A stretch of 64,000 nt of DNA from DASPHG01 sp963748315 (GTDB taxonomy: Bacteria > Actinomycetota > Thermoleophilia > Solirubrobacterales > Thermoleophilaceae). The position numbers and the translations under genes are program-made. Below, one piece after another: positions 53,857 through 62,656 of this stretch. Each line of letters begins with the position of its first letter. Position 1 is the stretch's first letter. Location of the stretch: NCBI GenBank assembly GCA_963748315.1, contig CAVVIK010000006.1, positions 1,178,001-1,242,000 on the forward strand, in the 5' to 3' direction. The notes under the pieces were generated by a model. The model searched no databases. It was not told the DNA's origin and was given only the letters and a program-made list of their open reading frames with translations.

Positions 53857-55357
53857 GGAGCCACAGGCCTCCCCGGGCGTGACGAGCGCGGGGCGGATCC
53901 TGGCGAACACCGGGTTCCGCGCGATCGCGGACATCGGCTCCAAGGTCGCCTCGATCGCGCTCTACGTCGTGATGGCGCGGAAGCTCGGCGATGCCGCGTT
54001 CGGTGTCTTCACCTTCGGGTTCGCGTTCGTCACGCTGGTGACGACGTTCGCGAACATGGGGCAGCCGGCGATCCTGACGCGCGAGGTCGCGCGCGATCAC
54101 AGCCGCCTGCACGACTACTTCGCGAACACGCTCGCGCTCCAGCTCGCGCTGGGGGTTCCCGCTCTCCTGCTCGCGTTCGGGCTCCACACCGCACTCGGGT
54201 TCGACTCGGGTGCGCGCAGCGTCGTGCTGCTGCTTGGCCTCGCCGTCGTGGCGGAGGCGCTGATGACCACATGCTTCGCGACGTTCCAGGCGTTCGAGCG
54301 GCTCGTCTACATCCCGATCGTGCTGATTGCCCAGCGCTGGGTGACGGCGGGCGTGGGAATCGCGGCGCTCGCGCTCGGGGCAGGTGTCGAGACCGTGTCG
54401 GCCATCTACCTGGCGGGCGCGCTCGGAGCGCTCGCGCTCGCGCTCTACTACCTCTTCACGCGCATCGTCCGCCCTCGGCTCGAGGTGCGGCTGAAGCGCT
54501 GGTGGCCGCTGATGCGGGTCGCGCTCCCGGTCGGCATCGCGGGCGTCTTCGCGACGATCCTGTTCCGGGTCGACGTCGCGCTGCTCGGGTGGTTCGAGGA
54601 CGACTCGGTCGTCGGTGACTACGGCGCCGCCTACCGGCTGCTCGAGAGCACCCTGTTCATCTCGTGGAGCATCGGCACCGCGGTGTACCCGGTTTTCTCG
54701 CGCCTCTCGCGCACGAGTGAGACCACGATCGGGGAGGTCTTCGAGGGTGCGCTCAAGCTCGGCGTGGCTTTGACGCTCCCGCTCGCGGTGGGGGCGGCCG
54801 TGCTCGCCGGTCCGCTGATCGAGCTGCTCTACGGCTCGGAGTTCGAGGATGCGGCTGTTCCGCTTGCACTCCTCGCGCCGACGATCCTGCTCTACCCGCC
54901 GACCTACATCGCCGCTTACGTCCTCATCTCCCAGGACCGCCAATCGGCGCTCGCATGGGTCTACGGCATTGTGGCCGTCGTGAACATCGGGCTCAACCTC
55001 GTCCTGATCCCGGCCTATTCGCTCGACGGAGCGGCGTTCGCGACGTCGTTCACCCAACTGTTGTGCGCGGCGATCATGGTCACGCTCGCCCTCCGGGCGT
55101 CCGGCCCGGTCGACGTCCGCACGATCGCGGGCGGCCCGCTGCTAGCCGGTGCGCTCGCGGCCGGCACGATGGCGTTGCTGCGCGACGAGATCCTGATCGC
55201 GGCGCCGGCCGGCATGGTGGTGTACGCGGTCGTGCTCGCGTTGTTCGAACGCCGCTTCAATCCGCACGACTACGAGCGGGTGATCGGCTTCGTCCGGCGG
55301 CGGCCCGCCGAGCCCTCAGCGGGCGGGGCGTCGGATCCCGAGCAGCTTCAGGCCTAG
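53837..55357 (+). CDS. Wzx-like oligosaccharide flippase
   Basis: A 506-residue MOP-superfamily membrane protein with about 12-14 hydrophobic segments. Key blocks are the N-terminal ASIALYVVMARKLGDAAFGVFT and FANMGQPAILTREVAR, then WPLMRVALPVGIAGVFATIL, VALLGWFEDDSVVGDYGAAY and LIELLYGSEFEDAAVPLALL, all typical of polysaccharide_synt domains. It moves lipid-linked oligosaccharide across the membrane. It is coupled to the upstream GT4 gene and overlaps the convergent deacetylase by 42 bases. Confidence 0.9.
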   Translation: MSEAAAEEPQASPGVTSAGRILANTGFRAIADIGSKVASIALYVVMARKLGDAAFGVFTFGFAFVTLVTTFANMGQPAILTREVARDHSRLHDYFANTLALQLALGVPALLLAFGLHTALGFDSGARSVVLLLGLAVVAEALMTTCFATFQAFERLVYIPIVLIAQRWVTAGVGIAALALGAGVETVSAIYLAGALGALALALYYLFTRIVRPRLEVRLKRWWPLMRVALPVGIAGVFATILFRVDVALLGWFEDDSVVGDYGAAYRLLESTLFISWSIGTAVYPVFSRLSRTSETTIGEVFEGALKLGVALTLPLAVGAAVLAGPLIELLYGSEFEDAAVPLALLAPTILLYPPTYIAAYVLISQDRQSALAWVYGIVAVVNIGLNLVLIPAYSLDGAAFATSFTQLLCAAIMVTLALRASGPVDVRTIAGGPLLAGALAAGTMALLRDEILIAAPAGMVVYAVVLALFERRFNPHDYERVIGFVRRRPAEPSAGGASDPEQLQA

Positions 55358-56017
55358 CCGCAACCCGCCGTGGCGCGGCGGGCCCGGCATGCGCGGCACC
55401 GCCTCGCGACGCCATTCCCCGGCACCCCAGCCGAGGCCGAGCCCGTATCCGGCGCGCAGCGCAGCCGACTCCACGCGCTCGTCGTGCAGCCCGAACGGAT
55501 ACGCGATGACGCGGCAGGGCTTGCCGGTCAGATCCTCGATCGCGGACTTGGAATCGCTCAGCTCTGCCGCGAGCGCGGCGTCGTCGAGTGTGCGGAGGTC
55601 GCTGTGGGTCATCGCGTGCGATCCCAACTCCATTCCGCGCTCGCTCAGCTCACGGGTCTCGTCGCGGGTGAGCAGGCGTCCGGGACTACCGTGGATCGAC
55701 GCGTGCTGCTTGCCCCAGAGGCCGGGGCACACGTAGAAGCTTCCGCGGATCCCGAGCTCCTCGAGCAGCGGTGTGGCGACGAGGAGGTCGCTGGCCAGGC
55801 CGTCGTCGAAGGTGGCGCACGCGGTGCCGGACGGTGGCGGGAACGCCGTCGCGGGGGCGAGCAGATCCTCGGCCGTGCGGAAGCGATACCCGAGTCGCAG
55901 CAGGAGGCGCAGCTGCGAGCGCAGCTTGTCCCGCGGGACCACGAGCCCGACCGGGTCGGACTCCGGCCCGGCCTCCCCGACGCCGTGATGTACGAGCACC
56001 GTCGGCGGCCGGATCAT
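55316..56017 (-). CDS. Polysaccharide deacetylase (NodB family), second of pair
   Basis: A 233-residue NodB-homology deacetylase removing acetyl groups from polysaccharide or lipid-linked sugars. It has PTVLVHHGVGEAGPESDPVG, the metal Asp motif ACATFDDGLASDL, H-x3-H as GSHAMTHSDLRTL, and RVIAYPFGLHDERVESAA. A short basic end (RHGGLRLGLKLLGIRRPAR) may touch the membrane. ATG 56017 overlaps the stop of the upstream deacetylase gene (ATGA), so the pair is translationally coupled. Confidence 0.88.
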   Translation of the reverse strand: MIRPPTVLVHHGVGEAGPESDPVGLVVPRDKLRSQLRLLLRLGYRFRTAEDLLAPATAFPPPSGTACATFDDGLASDLLVATPLLEELGIRGSFYVCPGLWGKQHASIHGSPGRLLTRDETRELSERGMELGSHAMTHSDLRTLDDAALAAELSDSKSAIEDLTGKPCRVIAYPFGLHDERVESAALRAGYGLGLGWGAGEWRREAVPRMPGPPRHGGLRLGLKLLGIRRPAR

Positions 56018-56784
56018 CGGCCGGTAGCCCCGAGAAACCTGCGCCGCAGTGAGCGCGCGGCGCTGAGGGGTTGGCGATTGACGAGCCGCTCGTAGCGGTC
56101 GTCGCGCTTCAGCCGCAGCCCGAGCATCGTCGAGGCGTTCGTCATGTCCTGGCGCGGGATGTCGAGCGGGTCGGACCAGTTCCCCTCGCCGCAGGTACGG
56201 CACGCGGCGGTGAACCCGGCTGCGTGTGCGGCCTCGCGCGTGCGGGCGTCGGCGCGGCCGAACGGGTAGGCCAGCGTCTCCACGGGCTCGCCGAGCAGCT
56301 CCTCGAGCTCGCGCTTCCCTCGCCGCAGCTCTTCGAGCGCCGCGTCACCGTCCAGCGAGGTGAGGTCGACGTGGCCATGAGTGTGTGCGCCGATCTCCAC
56401 TCCCCGGCTGCGGAGCGTGTGCACCTCCGCGGCGGTCATGACGCGCGTCTGCGGCGCGTCGGGATGCCTCTGGCCGAGCCAGCCGGTCGGCACGAACACG
56501 GTGGCCGGCGCCTGCTCGCCCGCGAGCAGCGGGGCGAGCGTCTCCAGGTTGTCCACGAAGCCGTCGTCGAAGGTGAGCGACGCGCACCCGCCGGCGGCGT
56601 CGTCGCGCAGACGCGCGGCGAATCCGGAGAAGGGGAGGAGCTCGTAGCCCCAGTCCCGCAGCCGGCGCACGTGGCGGACGAGGTCGTCGGGGGCGACGAA
56701 CAGCAGCCCGGGATCGTCGCGGACGCGGACCTTCGCCACCCCGTGGTAGGCGAGCACCAACGGGGGAAGGGGGCCGCGCGCCAT
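56014..56784 (-). CDS. Polysaccharide deacetylase (NodB family), first of pair
   Basis: A 256-residue NodB-type deacetylase: LVLAYHGVAKVRVRDDPGLL, ASLTFDDGFVDNLETLAPLL (metal and catalytic Asp pair), GAHTHGHVDLTSL (H-x3-H), VETLAYPFGRADARTREA. It is a paralogue of the downstream gene but lacks its extended insert, and has CRTCGEGNWSDPLDIPRQDM in place of it. Two adjacent copies suggest two acetylated sugar targets. The preceding gene on this strand is an APH-like kinase 20 bases upstream. Confidence 0.88.
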   Translation of the reverse strand: MARGPLPPLVLAYHGVAKVRVRDDPGLLFVAPDDLVRHVRRLRDWGYELLPFSGFAARLRDDAAGGCASLTFDDGFVDNLETLAPLLAGEQAPATVFVPTGWLGQRHPDAPQTRVMTAAEVHTLRSRGVEIGAHTHGHVDLTSLDGDAALEELRRGKRELEELLGEPVETLAYPFGRADARTREAAHAAGFTAACRTCGEGNWSDPLDIPRQDMTNASTMLGLRLKRDDRYERLVNRQPLSAARSLRRRFLGATGR

Positions 56785-56804
56785 GGCCGTATCTTGACGG
56801 CGCG

Positions 56805-57641
56805 TCAGTCGGCTTCGGCTCGGAGCCCCGGAAGCAGGGCGAGCACCCGCCGCCCGCCCTCGAAGTCGCGCTGGAAGCGCGCCGGGCTACAGAGCTTGTT
56901 CGCGATCGTGCGTACGGCCAGCGCGTACCGCAGCCTGGCGAGCGCTGTCCGGTGCTTTCTCCCGACGATCTCGACCGCGCCCTCCCAGAGCCGCTCTCGG
57001 TCCGCCTCGTCGGAGATGGTCGGCCACAACTGCATCAGGTCGTATCCGGCCGAGCGATTGCCGCTGAGCTCCCAGTCGACCAGCCAGGTGTCGCCGTTCG
57101 AGACCAACACATTCCCGGCGTGGAGGTCGCCGTGGCTGGTCACCTGAGGCAGCGGCGACTCTGCGACGATCGCTCGCGCCCTCGCTACGTCCCGGAGGGG
57201 CAGTGACGAAAGCGCGATCCTGGTCCGGCGGTGGGCGGTGGCCATCATCGCCGCCCGGCGCGAACGATCGTGCTCGAACGTCGGCAGGTCGCGTTGCGGC
57301 AGATCGGCAAGGGCGGCCAGAATCGAATCGATGGCCTCGTCGCCGGCGAGGGGCTCAGCGTGCTTCTGTGGCTCGATCAGCCAGCCGCGCCCGGTGTCGA
57401 TTACGGGTGGCGTGCGCAGCGCGCCGTCGTCGCCGACGATCTGGCGGACGTCCGCTTCGTGCTCGAGCACAGGCACGTCGGCGGTGTCCGTGCTGTATCG
57501 CGAGAACAGCGGCCCGCTCTCGGAGTCGGCTCTCAAATATGCGCGCCGCCCCTCACGCCATAGGCCGCTGACCACCGCCCCGAGCGCCGAGAGGGCGGCA
57601 GCCAGGGCGACGGGAGCGTCAGGTGGAAGGTGGAAGTGCAC
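56805..57641 (-). CDS. APH/choline-kinase-like phosphotransferase
   Basis: A 278-residue protein-kinase-like small-molecule kinase: the catalytic block VTSHGDLHAGNVLVSNGDTW (H-x-D-x4-N) and the metal Asp in WLVDWELSGNRSAGYDLMQL are complete. The N-lobe is short (LRADSESGPLFSRY; VLEHEADVRQIV). In this locus it may phosphorylate a sugar or sugar alcohol (inference). Antibiotic resistance is another possibility but has no support here. It is the second gene of a minus-strand run after the initiating sugar transferase. Confidence 0.85.
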   Translation of the reverse strand: MHFHLPPDAPVALAAALSALGAVVSGLWREGRRAYLRADSESGPLFSRYSTDTADVPVLEHEADVRQIVGDDGALRTPPVIDTGRGWLIEPQKHAEPLAGDEAIDSILAALADLPQRDLPTFEHDRSRRAAMMATAHRRTRIALSSLPLRDVARARAIVAESPLPQVTSHGDLHAGNVLVSNGDTWLVDWELSGNRSAGYDLMQLWPTISDEADRERLWEGAVEIVGRKHRTALARLRYALAVRTIANKLCSPARFQRDFEGGRRVLALLPGLRAEAD

Positions 57642-57667
57642 CGCCAGTTCGTTCGCGGCGGTTGCTG

Positions 57668-59158
57668 CTACTCCTCGCGGCGCATCAGCACCGCGCCGAG
57701 CGTCAGGAAGAGGATCCTGACGTCGAGCGAGAGGGACCAGTTCGAGATGTAGTGGTTGTCGAGCTCGACGCGGTCGCTCAGGGACGTGCGGCCGCGCAGC
57801 CCGTTGATCTGAGCCCAGCCGGTGATCCCCGACTTGACGCGGTGGCGGTCGTCGTAGCGCCTCACCCGCTGCTCGAAGATCTCGACGAACTCCGGCCGTT
57901 CGGGACGCGGGCCAACCAGGCTCATGTCGCCGCGCAGCACGTTGATGAGCTGAGGAAGCTCGTCGATCGAGTTGCGGCGCAGGAACGCACCCAGGCGCGT
58001 GCGCCGGTCCATCCCCTCGACACCCCCGGGTGCCATGTCGGTCGGGAGGAGGGTAAGCGTGTCCTCCGCGGCGGCCGGGTCGGCCATTCGCATCGAGCGG
58101 AACTTGAGCAGCTCGAAGTTGTGTCCGTCGCGGCCGATGCGGCGCTGGCGGAACAGGACCGGGCCCGGTGAGGTGAGCTTGACGGCAATGGCGACGGTCA
58201 GCAGGACCGGCAGCAGGAGCAGAAGGATGAAGCCGGCGGCAACACGGTCGAACGCGTGCTTCACGGCGAACGTGCTGCTCTTCGGGTCGGTCGACTCATG
58301 TGAGAACAGCGGAAGGCCGCCGATGTGCTCGAGCTCGTGGTGCACGTTCACGAACTCGAAGAAGCGCGGCACGACCGACACGTGAAGCTTGCGATCCTCG
58401 CAGTCGCGCATCACGTCGAACAGCTGGCTGTCCGGGTCGCGCGTGAAGCCGATGACGACGTGCTTCGCACCCGTCAGCTCGGCTACCCGGCCGACGTCCT
58501 CCGGACGGCCGAGCACCGGAGCGTTGCGCAGCGGGACGTCCTCCGCCTCGGGCGGATCGGCGTCGAGATACCCGACCGGGTACAGACCCAGCTCGCGCTC
58601 ACTGACGAGGCGGCGCTCGACTAGGGCGCCGATCTGGCCGGCGCCGACGATCAGTGTCGGCGTGGCGACGACGCCGACGGCGCGCGCGCGGCGTTCCACC
58701 CAGTTCGTGAAGACACGGCCGACGACCAGCAGCACCGTTGCCGCCGCCCACGTGTGGGGGACGAGTGCGTGGGACTCGAGCTGAGTGGTGCCGGCGGCGG
58801 CGGCGGTGATGGTGGCTGCCGCTGCCAGCGAGGTGGCGCCGATGACGCGGCCCACTCCGTCGATGACCTTGACCTGGAAGTCGTGCTTGTACAGGCCGCC
58901 GATCGTCAGCATCCCGATCGTGAGCGGGACGAGGAGGGCGGCGAGCCAGATCTCGTCCGGGGACGCGCTGGGCGCGCGCATGACCGTCACGCCGACGGCA
59001 ATCGCCAGGAGGACGGCATCGAAGCCGACGCGCAGAGCGGTCCACGCGCGTCCCTGAAGCAGTCCCTCGAGGCGCGTGCGCCGTGCGCGGGGCAGGAAGT
59101 GAGCAGGCGCGACGTGCTCTTCAACGGCCGACAGCGCGTACGACTGGTCGAGTGCCAT
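57668..59158 (-). CDS. Initiating polyprenyl-phosphate sugar-1-phosphate transferase
   Basis: A 496-residue WcaJ/WbaP-type enzyme that starts repeat-unit synthesis by loading a sugar-1-phosphate on undecaprenyl phosphate. There are about four N-terminal membrane segments, a CoA-binding-like middle domain (TLIVGAGQIGALVERRLVSE; VIGFTRDPDSQLFD), a fifth membrane helix (AAGFILLLLLPVLLTVAIAV), and the transferase domain GPVLFRQRRIGRDGHNFELL, RRNSIDELPQLINVLRGDMS, GPRPERPEF and KSGITGWAQINGLRG. ATG 59158 has a GGGAGG ribosome site, so it is preferred over the longer frame from 59227. Confidence 0.92.
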   Translation of the reverse strand: MALDQSYALSAVEEHVAPAHFLPRARRTRLEGLLQGRAWTALRVGFDAVLLAIAVGVTVMRAPSASPDEIWLAALLVPLTIGMLTIGGLYKHDFQVKVIDGVGRVIGATSLAAAATITAAAAGTTQLESHALVPHTWAAATVLLVVGRVFTNWVERRARAVGVVATPTLIVGAGQIGALVERRLVSERELGLYPVGYLDADPPEAEDVPLRNAPVLGRPEDVGRVAELTGAKHVVIGFTRDPDSQLFDVMRDCEDRKLHVSVVPRFFEFVNVHHELEHIGGLPLFSHESTDPKSSTFAVKHAFDRVAAGFILLLLLPVLLTVAIAVKLTSPGPVLFRQRRIGRDGHNFELLKFRSMRMADPAAAEDTLTLLPTDMAPGGVEGMDRRTRLGAFLRRNSIDELPQLINVLRGDMSLVGPRPERPEFVEIFEQRVRRYDDRHRVKSGITGWAQINGLRGRTSLSDRVELDNHYISNWSLSLDVRILFLTLGAVLMRREE

Positions 59159-59403
59159 TTCTCCTACCTCCCGTCCGCTTGGGGCGGCAGCCAAAAGCGT
59201 CCGGGCACGGGCTCCCTCATGGGCCAAGGGTTCCCGTAAAGCTGTAGCTCTTGCTGGTCGATTCTTCCATCCATGGATTCACCGGACGAGCGGGGCCTGC
59301 TTCGCATCCTGCGAGCAGCGGTTTGCCGAGTCCTGCGGTCATGTATACGGGATATCGGCAGAAGTCGCCTCGGACATTCGGCCAGACGGAAGGGCCTAAT
59401 ACG
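59159..59403. other. Divergent intergenic region in the polysaccharide locus
   Basis: This 245-base gap separates the divergent sugar transferase and GT2 genes. It ends in a GGAAGGG ribosome site (59388-59394) for ATG 59404 and begins with GGGAGG for the other strand. A TATACG at 59344 is a possible -10 element with no convincing -35. No repeat or RNA gene was recognised. Confidence 0.4.
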
Positions 59404-60381
59404 ATGCGCCCGTTGAGCCCTCCGCAGACCGTGAGCGCCGTCATCCTGGCGTTCAACCGCGCCGACGACCTCGATCACACGCTTGACCGGCTCGCCGGGG
59501 AGCCACTCGATGAGGTGATCGTGGTCGATTCGGGTGATGACGACACGTCGGACCGCGTCCGTGCGCGCGGGGGCAACGTCCGCCTTGTAAAGACGGGCGA
59601 TATTGGCGCAGCAGCGCGTAACTACGGCGCCGCGGAGGCCCGGAGTGACCTCCTGCTGATGCTCGACGATGACTCGTACCCCCTGACTGGAACCGTGGAT
59701 ACCCTACGAGACGCATTCAGCCGGCACCAGGGGCTAGCGCTCGCCGCCGGCTTGGTTCACGAGGTGAACCGTGAGGGTCATGTCATCCACTCGCAGGAAG
59801 TCGGAACTTTTGACTGGTTCCTCCGTGCGGGCCACCGCGGTCCCGTGCCGCAAGATGGCGTGCAGACGTTCTTCTTCCCCGAGGGCGGGTGCATGGTCCG
59901 GCGCGACGCGTTCCTCGACGCCGGCGGCTTCTTCGCCCCCTACTTCTTCACCGTTTCGGAGGTCGACGTCGCGACGCGCCTGATCGGCCGCGGGTGGGAC
60001 GTGCGCTACTTCCCGGCCGCCGAATTCGAGCACCGCAAGGCGCCGGGGGGCCGGGCGAGCGAGCGCACGATGCGCCTGCGCGTGCGCAACCAGCTCTGGT
60101 ACTTCTGGCTCCGCTTCCCCGCGTCCGTCGCCGCGCGACGCATACCTGCGTACCTCGCCTTCGACCTGATCGAGTGCGTCTATCGCGGGGTGCCGCGCGC
60201 CTGGTCCCGCGCCATCGCCGAGGCGTGGCGCGAGCGTGACAGCGTGCGCGAGTTCCGCGACCCGCTTCCGCGCAGCGCCGTCCGGCGCGCGGAGCTGAAC
60301 CGCGGTCGCCTGCACCTGCAGCTCCTCGCGCACATGGTGCGCCGGCGGCTGACCGGCGCGCCGCGTCAGTCTGAAGCCTGA
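59404..60381 (+). CDS. Glycosyltransferase family 2
   Basis: A 325-residue GT-A glycosyltransferase: VSAVILAFNRADDLDHTLDR, EVIVVDSGDDDTSDRVRARG, GDIGAAARNYGAAEARSDLL, MLDDDSYPL (D-x-D), EGGCMVRRDAFLDAGGFFAP and FEHRKAPGGRASERTMRLRV. It is rhamnosyl/galactofuranosyl-like in the order of blocks. ATG 59404 with a GGAAGGG site is preferred; ATG 59341 would add 21 residues. Its stop overlaps the start of the acyltransferase-like gene (TGATG), so they are coupled. Confidence 0.9.
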   Translation: MRPLSPPQTVSAVILAFNRADDLDHTLDRLAGEPLDEVIVVDSGDDDTSDRVRARGGNVRLVKTGDIGAAARNYGAAEARSDLLLMLDDDSYPLTGTVDTLRDAFSRHQGLALAAGLVHEVNREGHVIHSQEVGTFDWFLRAGHRGPVPQDGVQTFFFPEGGCMVRRDAFLDAGGFFAPYFFTVSEVDVATRLIGRGWDVRYFPAAEFEHRKAPGGRASERTMRLRVRNQLWYFWLRFPASVAARRIPAYLAFDLIECVYRGVPRAWSRAIAEAWRERDSVREFRDPLPRSAVRRAELNRGRLHLQLLAHMVRRRLTGAPRQSEA

Positions 60382-61507
60382 TGGACGGGCTGCTGCTCGA
60401 CAGCGTTGGCGCCGTGGAGCCCCACATCGAGGCGTGGAACGACCTCGCGACCGCCGCCCGCGCTCCCTACTGCACGCCCGAGTGGATGCTTGGCTGGTGG
60501 GCGCATGCGCGTCCCGACGAGGCGCGGCTGCGTGTGGCGGTAGCCATGGACGGCACGGAGCTCGTAGGCATCGCGCCGTGCTACGCGGTGCGCGAGCACG
60601 GCGTCGAGCACCTCCGGCTGTTGGCCTCGCCGGTCTCCCACCGCACACAGCCGCTCGCGGCGGCCGGCCGTGAGCGCGAGGCGGCCCAGGCGCTTGCGCC
60701 CGCGCTCGCCGGGGCGCGTCCAGGGATAGTCGCCTTCGACGGCGTGCCGGACGACTGCCCTTGGCCCGCGCTGCTCGCAGATGCGTGGCCGGGAGGGCTG
60801 CGTCCCGGCCGGCGCGTCAACGAGACGATGGGCGCGCCGCTCGTCACCCTCGCCGGCAGCGACTTCGACGCGTGGTTCGCCGGGCGCAGCTCGAACTTCC
60901 GCAGCCAGATGCGGCGCGCACGCCGCGCGCTCGAAGAACAGGGAGCGACCGTGCGGCTCGCCTCGACGCCGGCCGAGATCGAGCAGGACATCGGCGCGTT
61001 CATCCGGCTGCACCATGCGCGTTGGGATCCGCGTGGCGGCTCGGACGCGCTCGACGAAGGCGTCGAGCGGATGCTGAAAGAGAGCGCCAGCGGCTCGTCG
61101 AGGAGGGCAGCCTGCGACTCGCATCCGTTGCGACGGCCGACCGGACGGTGGCCGTCCAGGCGATCGTCGCCATCGGCGGCGAGGCGAGCTACTGGCTCGG
61201 CGGCTTCGACGAAGAGTGGGCGCGCAGCAAACCGGCGCTCGTGGCCCTGCTCGCCGCGGTGGAGGACGCGTTCGCACGCGGGGACGAGCGATTCGACCTC
61301 GGTGGCGGGACGCAGGAATACAAGCTCCGGTTCGCCGACGGGCAGGAGCAGCTCGAGTGGACGAGCGTCGTGCCGCGCGGCGCTCGGGCGGCGCTCGACT
61401 GGGCGCTGCTCGCGCCGTCGCGTACGCGCGGGGCGCTCGCGCGCGCGACGTACGAGCCGCGCGCCGCGCTCCGGCGTCGGCTTAGCCGCGGCTCAGGCGC
61501 CGCCTGA
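60381..61507 (+). CDS. GNAT/CelD-like acyltransferase (frameshifted)
   Basis: About 375 residues, resembling the CelD/BcsL or FemX-like double-GNAT proteins of cellulose and polysaccharide loci. The N-terminal region has APYCTPEWMLGWWAHARPDE and SNFRSQMRRARRALEEQG, with FIRLHHARWDPRGG. The second GNAT unit shows AIVAIGGEASYWLGGFDEEW and FDLGGGTQEYKLRFADGQEQ. It would add an acyl or aminoacyl group to a glycan. The frame breaks near 61080, after GVERML, and resumes in another frame to 61507. One indel explains it. It overlaps the convergent ATP-grasp gene by 26 bases. Confidence 0.83.
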
Positions 61508-62603
61508 TCCCGCCGCCCACTGCGCCCATCGCGAAGAGGGCACTCGCCACCAGATCGTCACGTGCCCACATCGGACCGGTGCGAGGGCGGGGCCCGCGGT
61601 CGAAGAGCCGTCCGCGGATGCCGCGCATGGCGGCCATCATGTCGGCCTCGACCCAGCGGTAGCTCACGCCGGCGCGGTAGCGCCCAGGCGTTCCAACGTG
61701 TTGCCCGAGCGTCACCGCGTGCCACGCCGCCGGGAGGTTCACACCGGCAGCCAGGGCCAGCGCGAGCGAGCCGTAGAAGCGCGTGTTCACGTCGATCAGA
61801 CACCGGCCGCCCGGGGCGTCGATGAACTGAAGCTGTGCGAGGCCCCAGTAGCCCGCGGCCGCGAGGAGCGCCCGGCAGGCTTCGGCCAGGGCCTCGTCGG
61901 GTTCGACGCTCACCGCCAAGCTGCTGATCCCGGCGTCCGGCGGCCAGGTGCGCAGCGCCACCTGCTGGAAGCGGCGCGCGAGCCCGCCGTGGCGATCCAC
62001 GACCACGGAGACGGCCATGAGCCGGCCGGACAGGCGCTGCTGCAGGACGACCCCTTCGTCCGGCGCCACCGTTCTGAGGAATGCGCGGAGGTCGTCGCGC
62101 GAATCCGCGAGGTGCACGTCCGCGAACGCGCCGCCCGGGTGGCTCGGCTTGACGACCGCTCCGTCGGGCAGCTCCCCGGTCAGGAGCTCGCGGGCCGAGC
62201 CGACCGCCAACGCGGACGGCGTCGAGAGGCCGGCGGCTCCCGCGAGGTCGGCGAGGCGGGCCTTGTCGCGCAGCGCGGCGAGCGGTTCGGCGCCGGGGTA
62301 GGGGAGCATGGCCTCGGCCGGCAGCGCCGCCGCCGGTGCCATCAGTGCGTTCAGCGCCTCGTCCTGGCCCGGGTAGACGACTAGCCATCCGTGACGCTCG
62401 ACCACCCGTCGTACAGCTGCGACGAAACCGTCGGGGTCCGCGACCGAGTCTGGGCCGACCTCACGCGCCGTGGAGTAGCGCGACCGCAGTCCTACTGCGG
62501 AGCGCCGCGGCGCCAGCGCGGCCACGGCAAGGCCCTCGCGCCCGAGCGCCCGGATTCCCGATACCGCGCTCGGGATGTGCGCATCAGTGACCAGCGCGTC
62601 CAT
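61482..62603 (-). CDS. ATP-grasp enzyme (carbamoyl-phosphate synthase-like)
   Basis: A 373-residue ATP-grasp protein that should form an acyl-phosphate and join a carboxylate to an amine or thiol. It has an N-terminal pre-ATP domain (DALVTDAHIPSAVSGIRALG), the ATP region LRDKARLADLAGAAGLSTPS, VVKPSHPGGAFADVHLADS and VVLQQRLSGRLMAVSVVVD, and the metal loop QLQFIDAPGGRCLIDVNTRF. Such enzymes sometimes amidate sugars or make peptide links in surface polysaccharides (inference). Its 3' end overlaps the acyltransferase gene. Confidence 0.85.
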   Translation of the reverse strand: MDALVTDAHIPSAVSGIRALGREGLAVAALAPRRSAVGLRSRYSTAREVGPDSVADPDGFVAAVRRVVERHGWLVVYPGQDEALNALMAPAAALPAEAMLPYPGAEPLAALRDKARLADLAGAAGLSTPSALAVGSARELLTGELPDGAVVKPSHPGGAFADVHLADSRDDLRAFLRTVAPDEGVVLQQRLSGRLMAVSVVVDRHGGLARRFQQVALRTWPPDAGISSLAVSVEPDEALAEACRALLAAAGYWGLAQLQFIDAPGGRCLIDVNTRFYGSLALALAAGVNLPAAWHAVTLGQHVGTPGRYRAGVSYRWVEADMMAAMRGIRGRLFDRGPRPRTGPMWARDDLVASALFAMGAVGGGIRRRLSRG

Positions 62604-62656
62604 CCGAAACGTATTCGGCAGTTCGGCATCCGTTCCTCACCGGCGGCTTTGACACC

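Noticed and set aside
57668..57720. Antibiotic-resistance interpretation of the adjacent APH-like gene
   Set aside because: APH folds are shared with many metabolic kinases; position in a polysaccharide locus favours a sugar kinase role.
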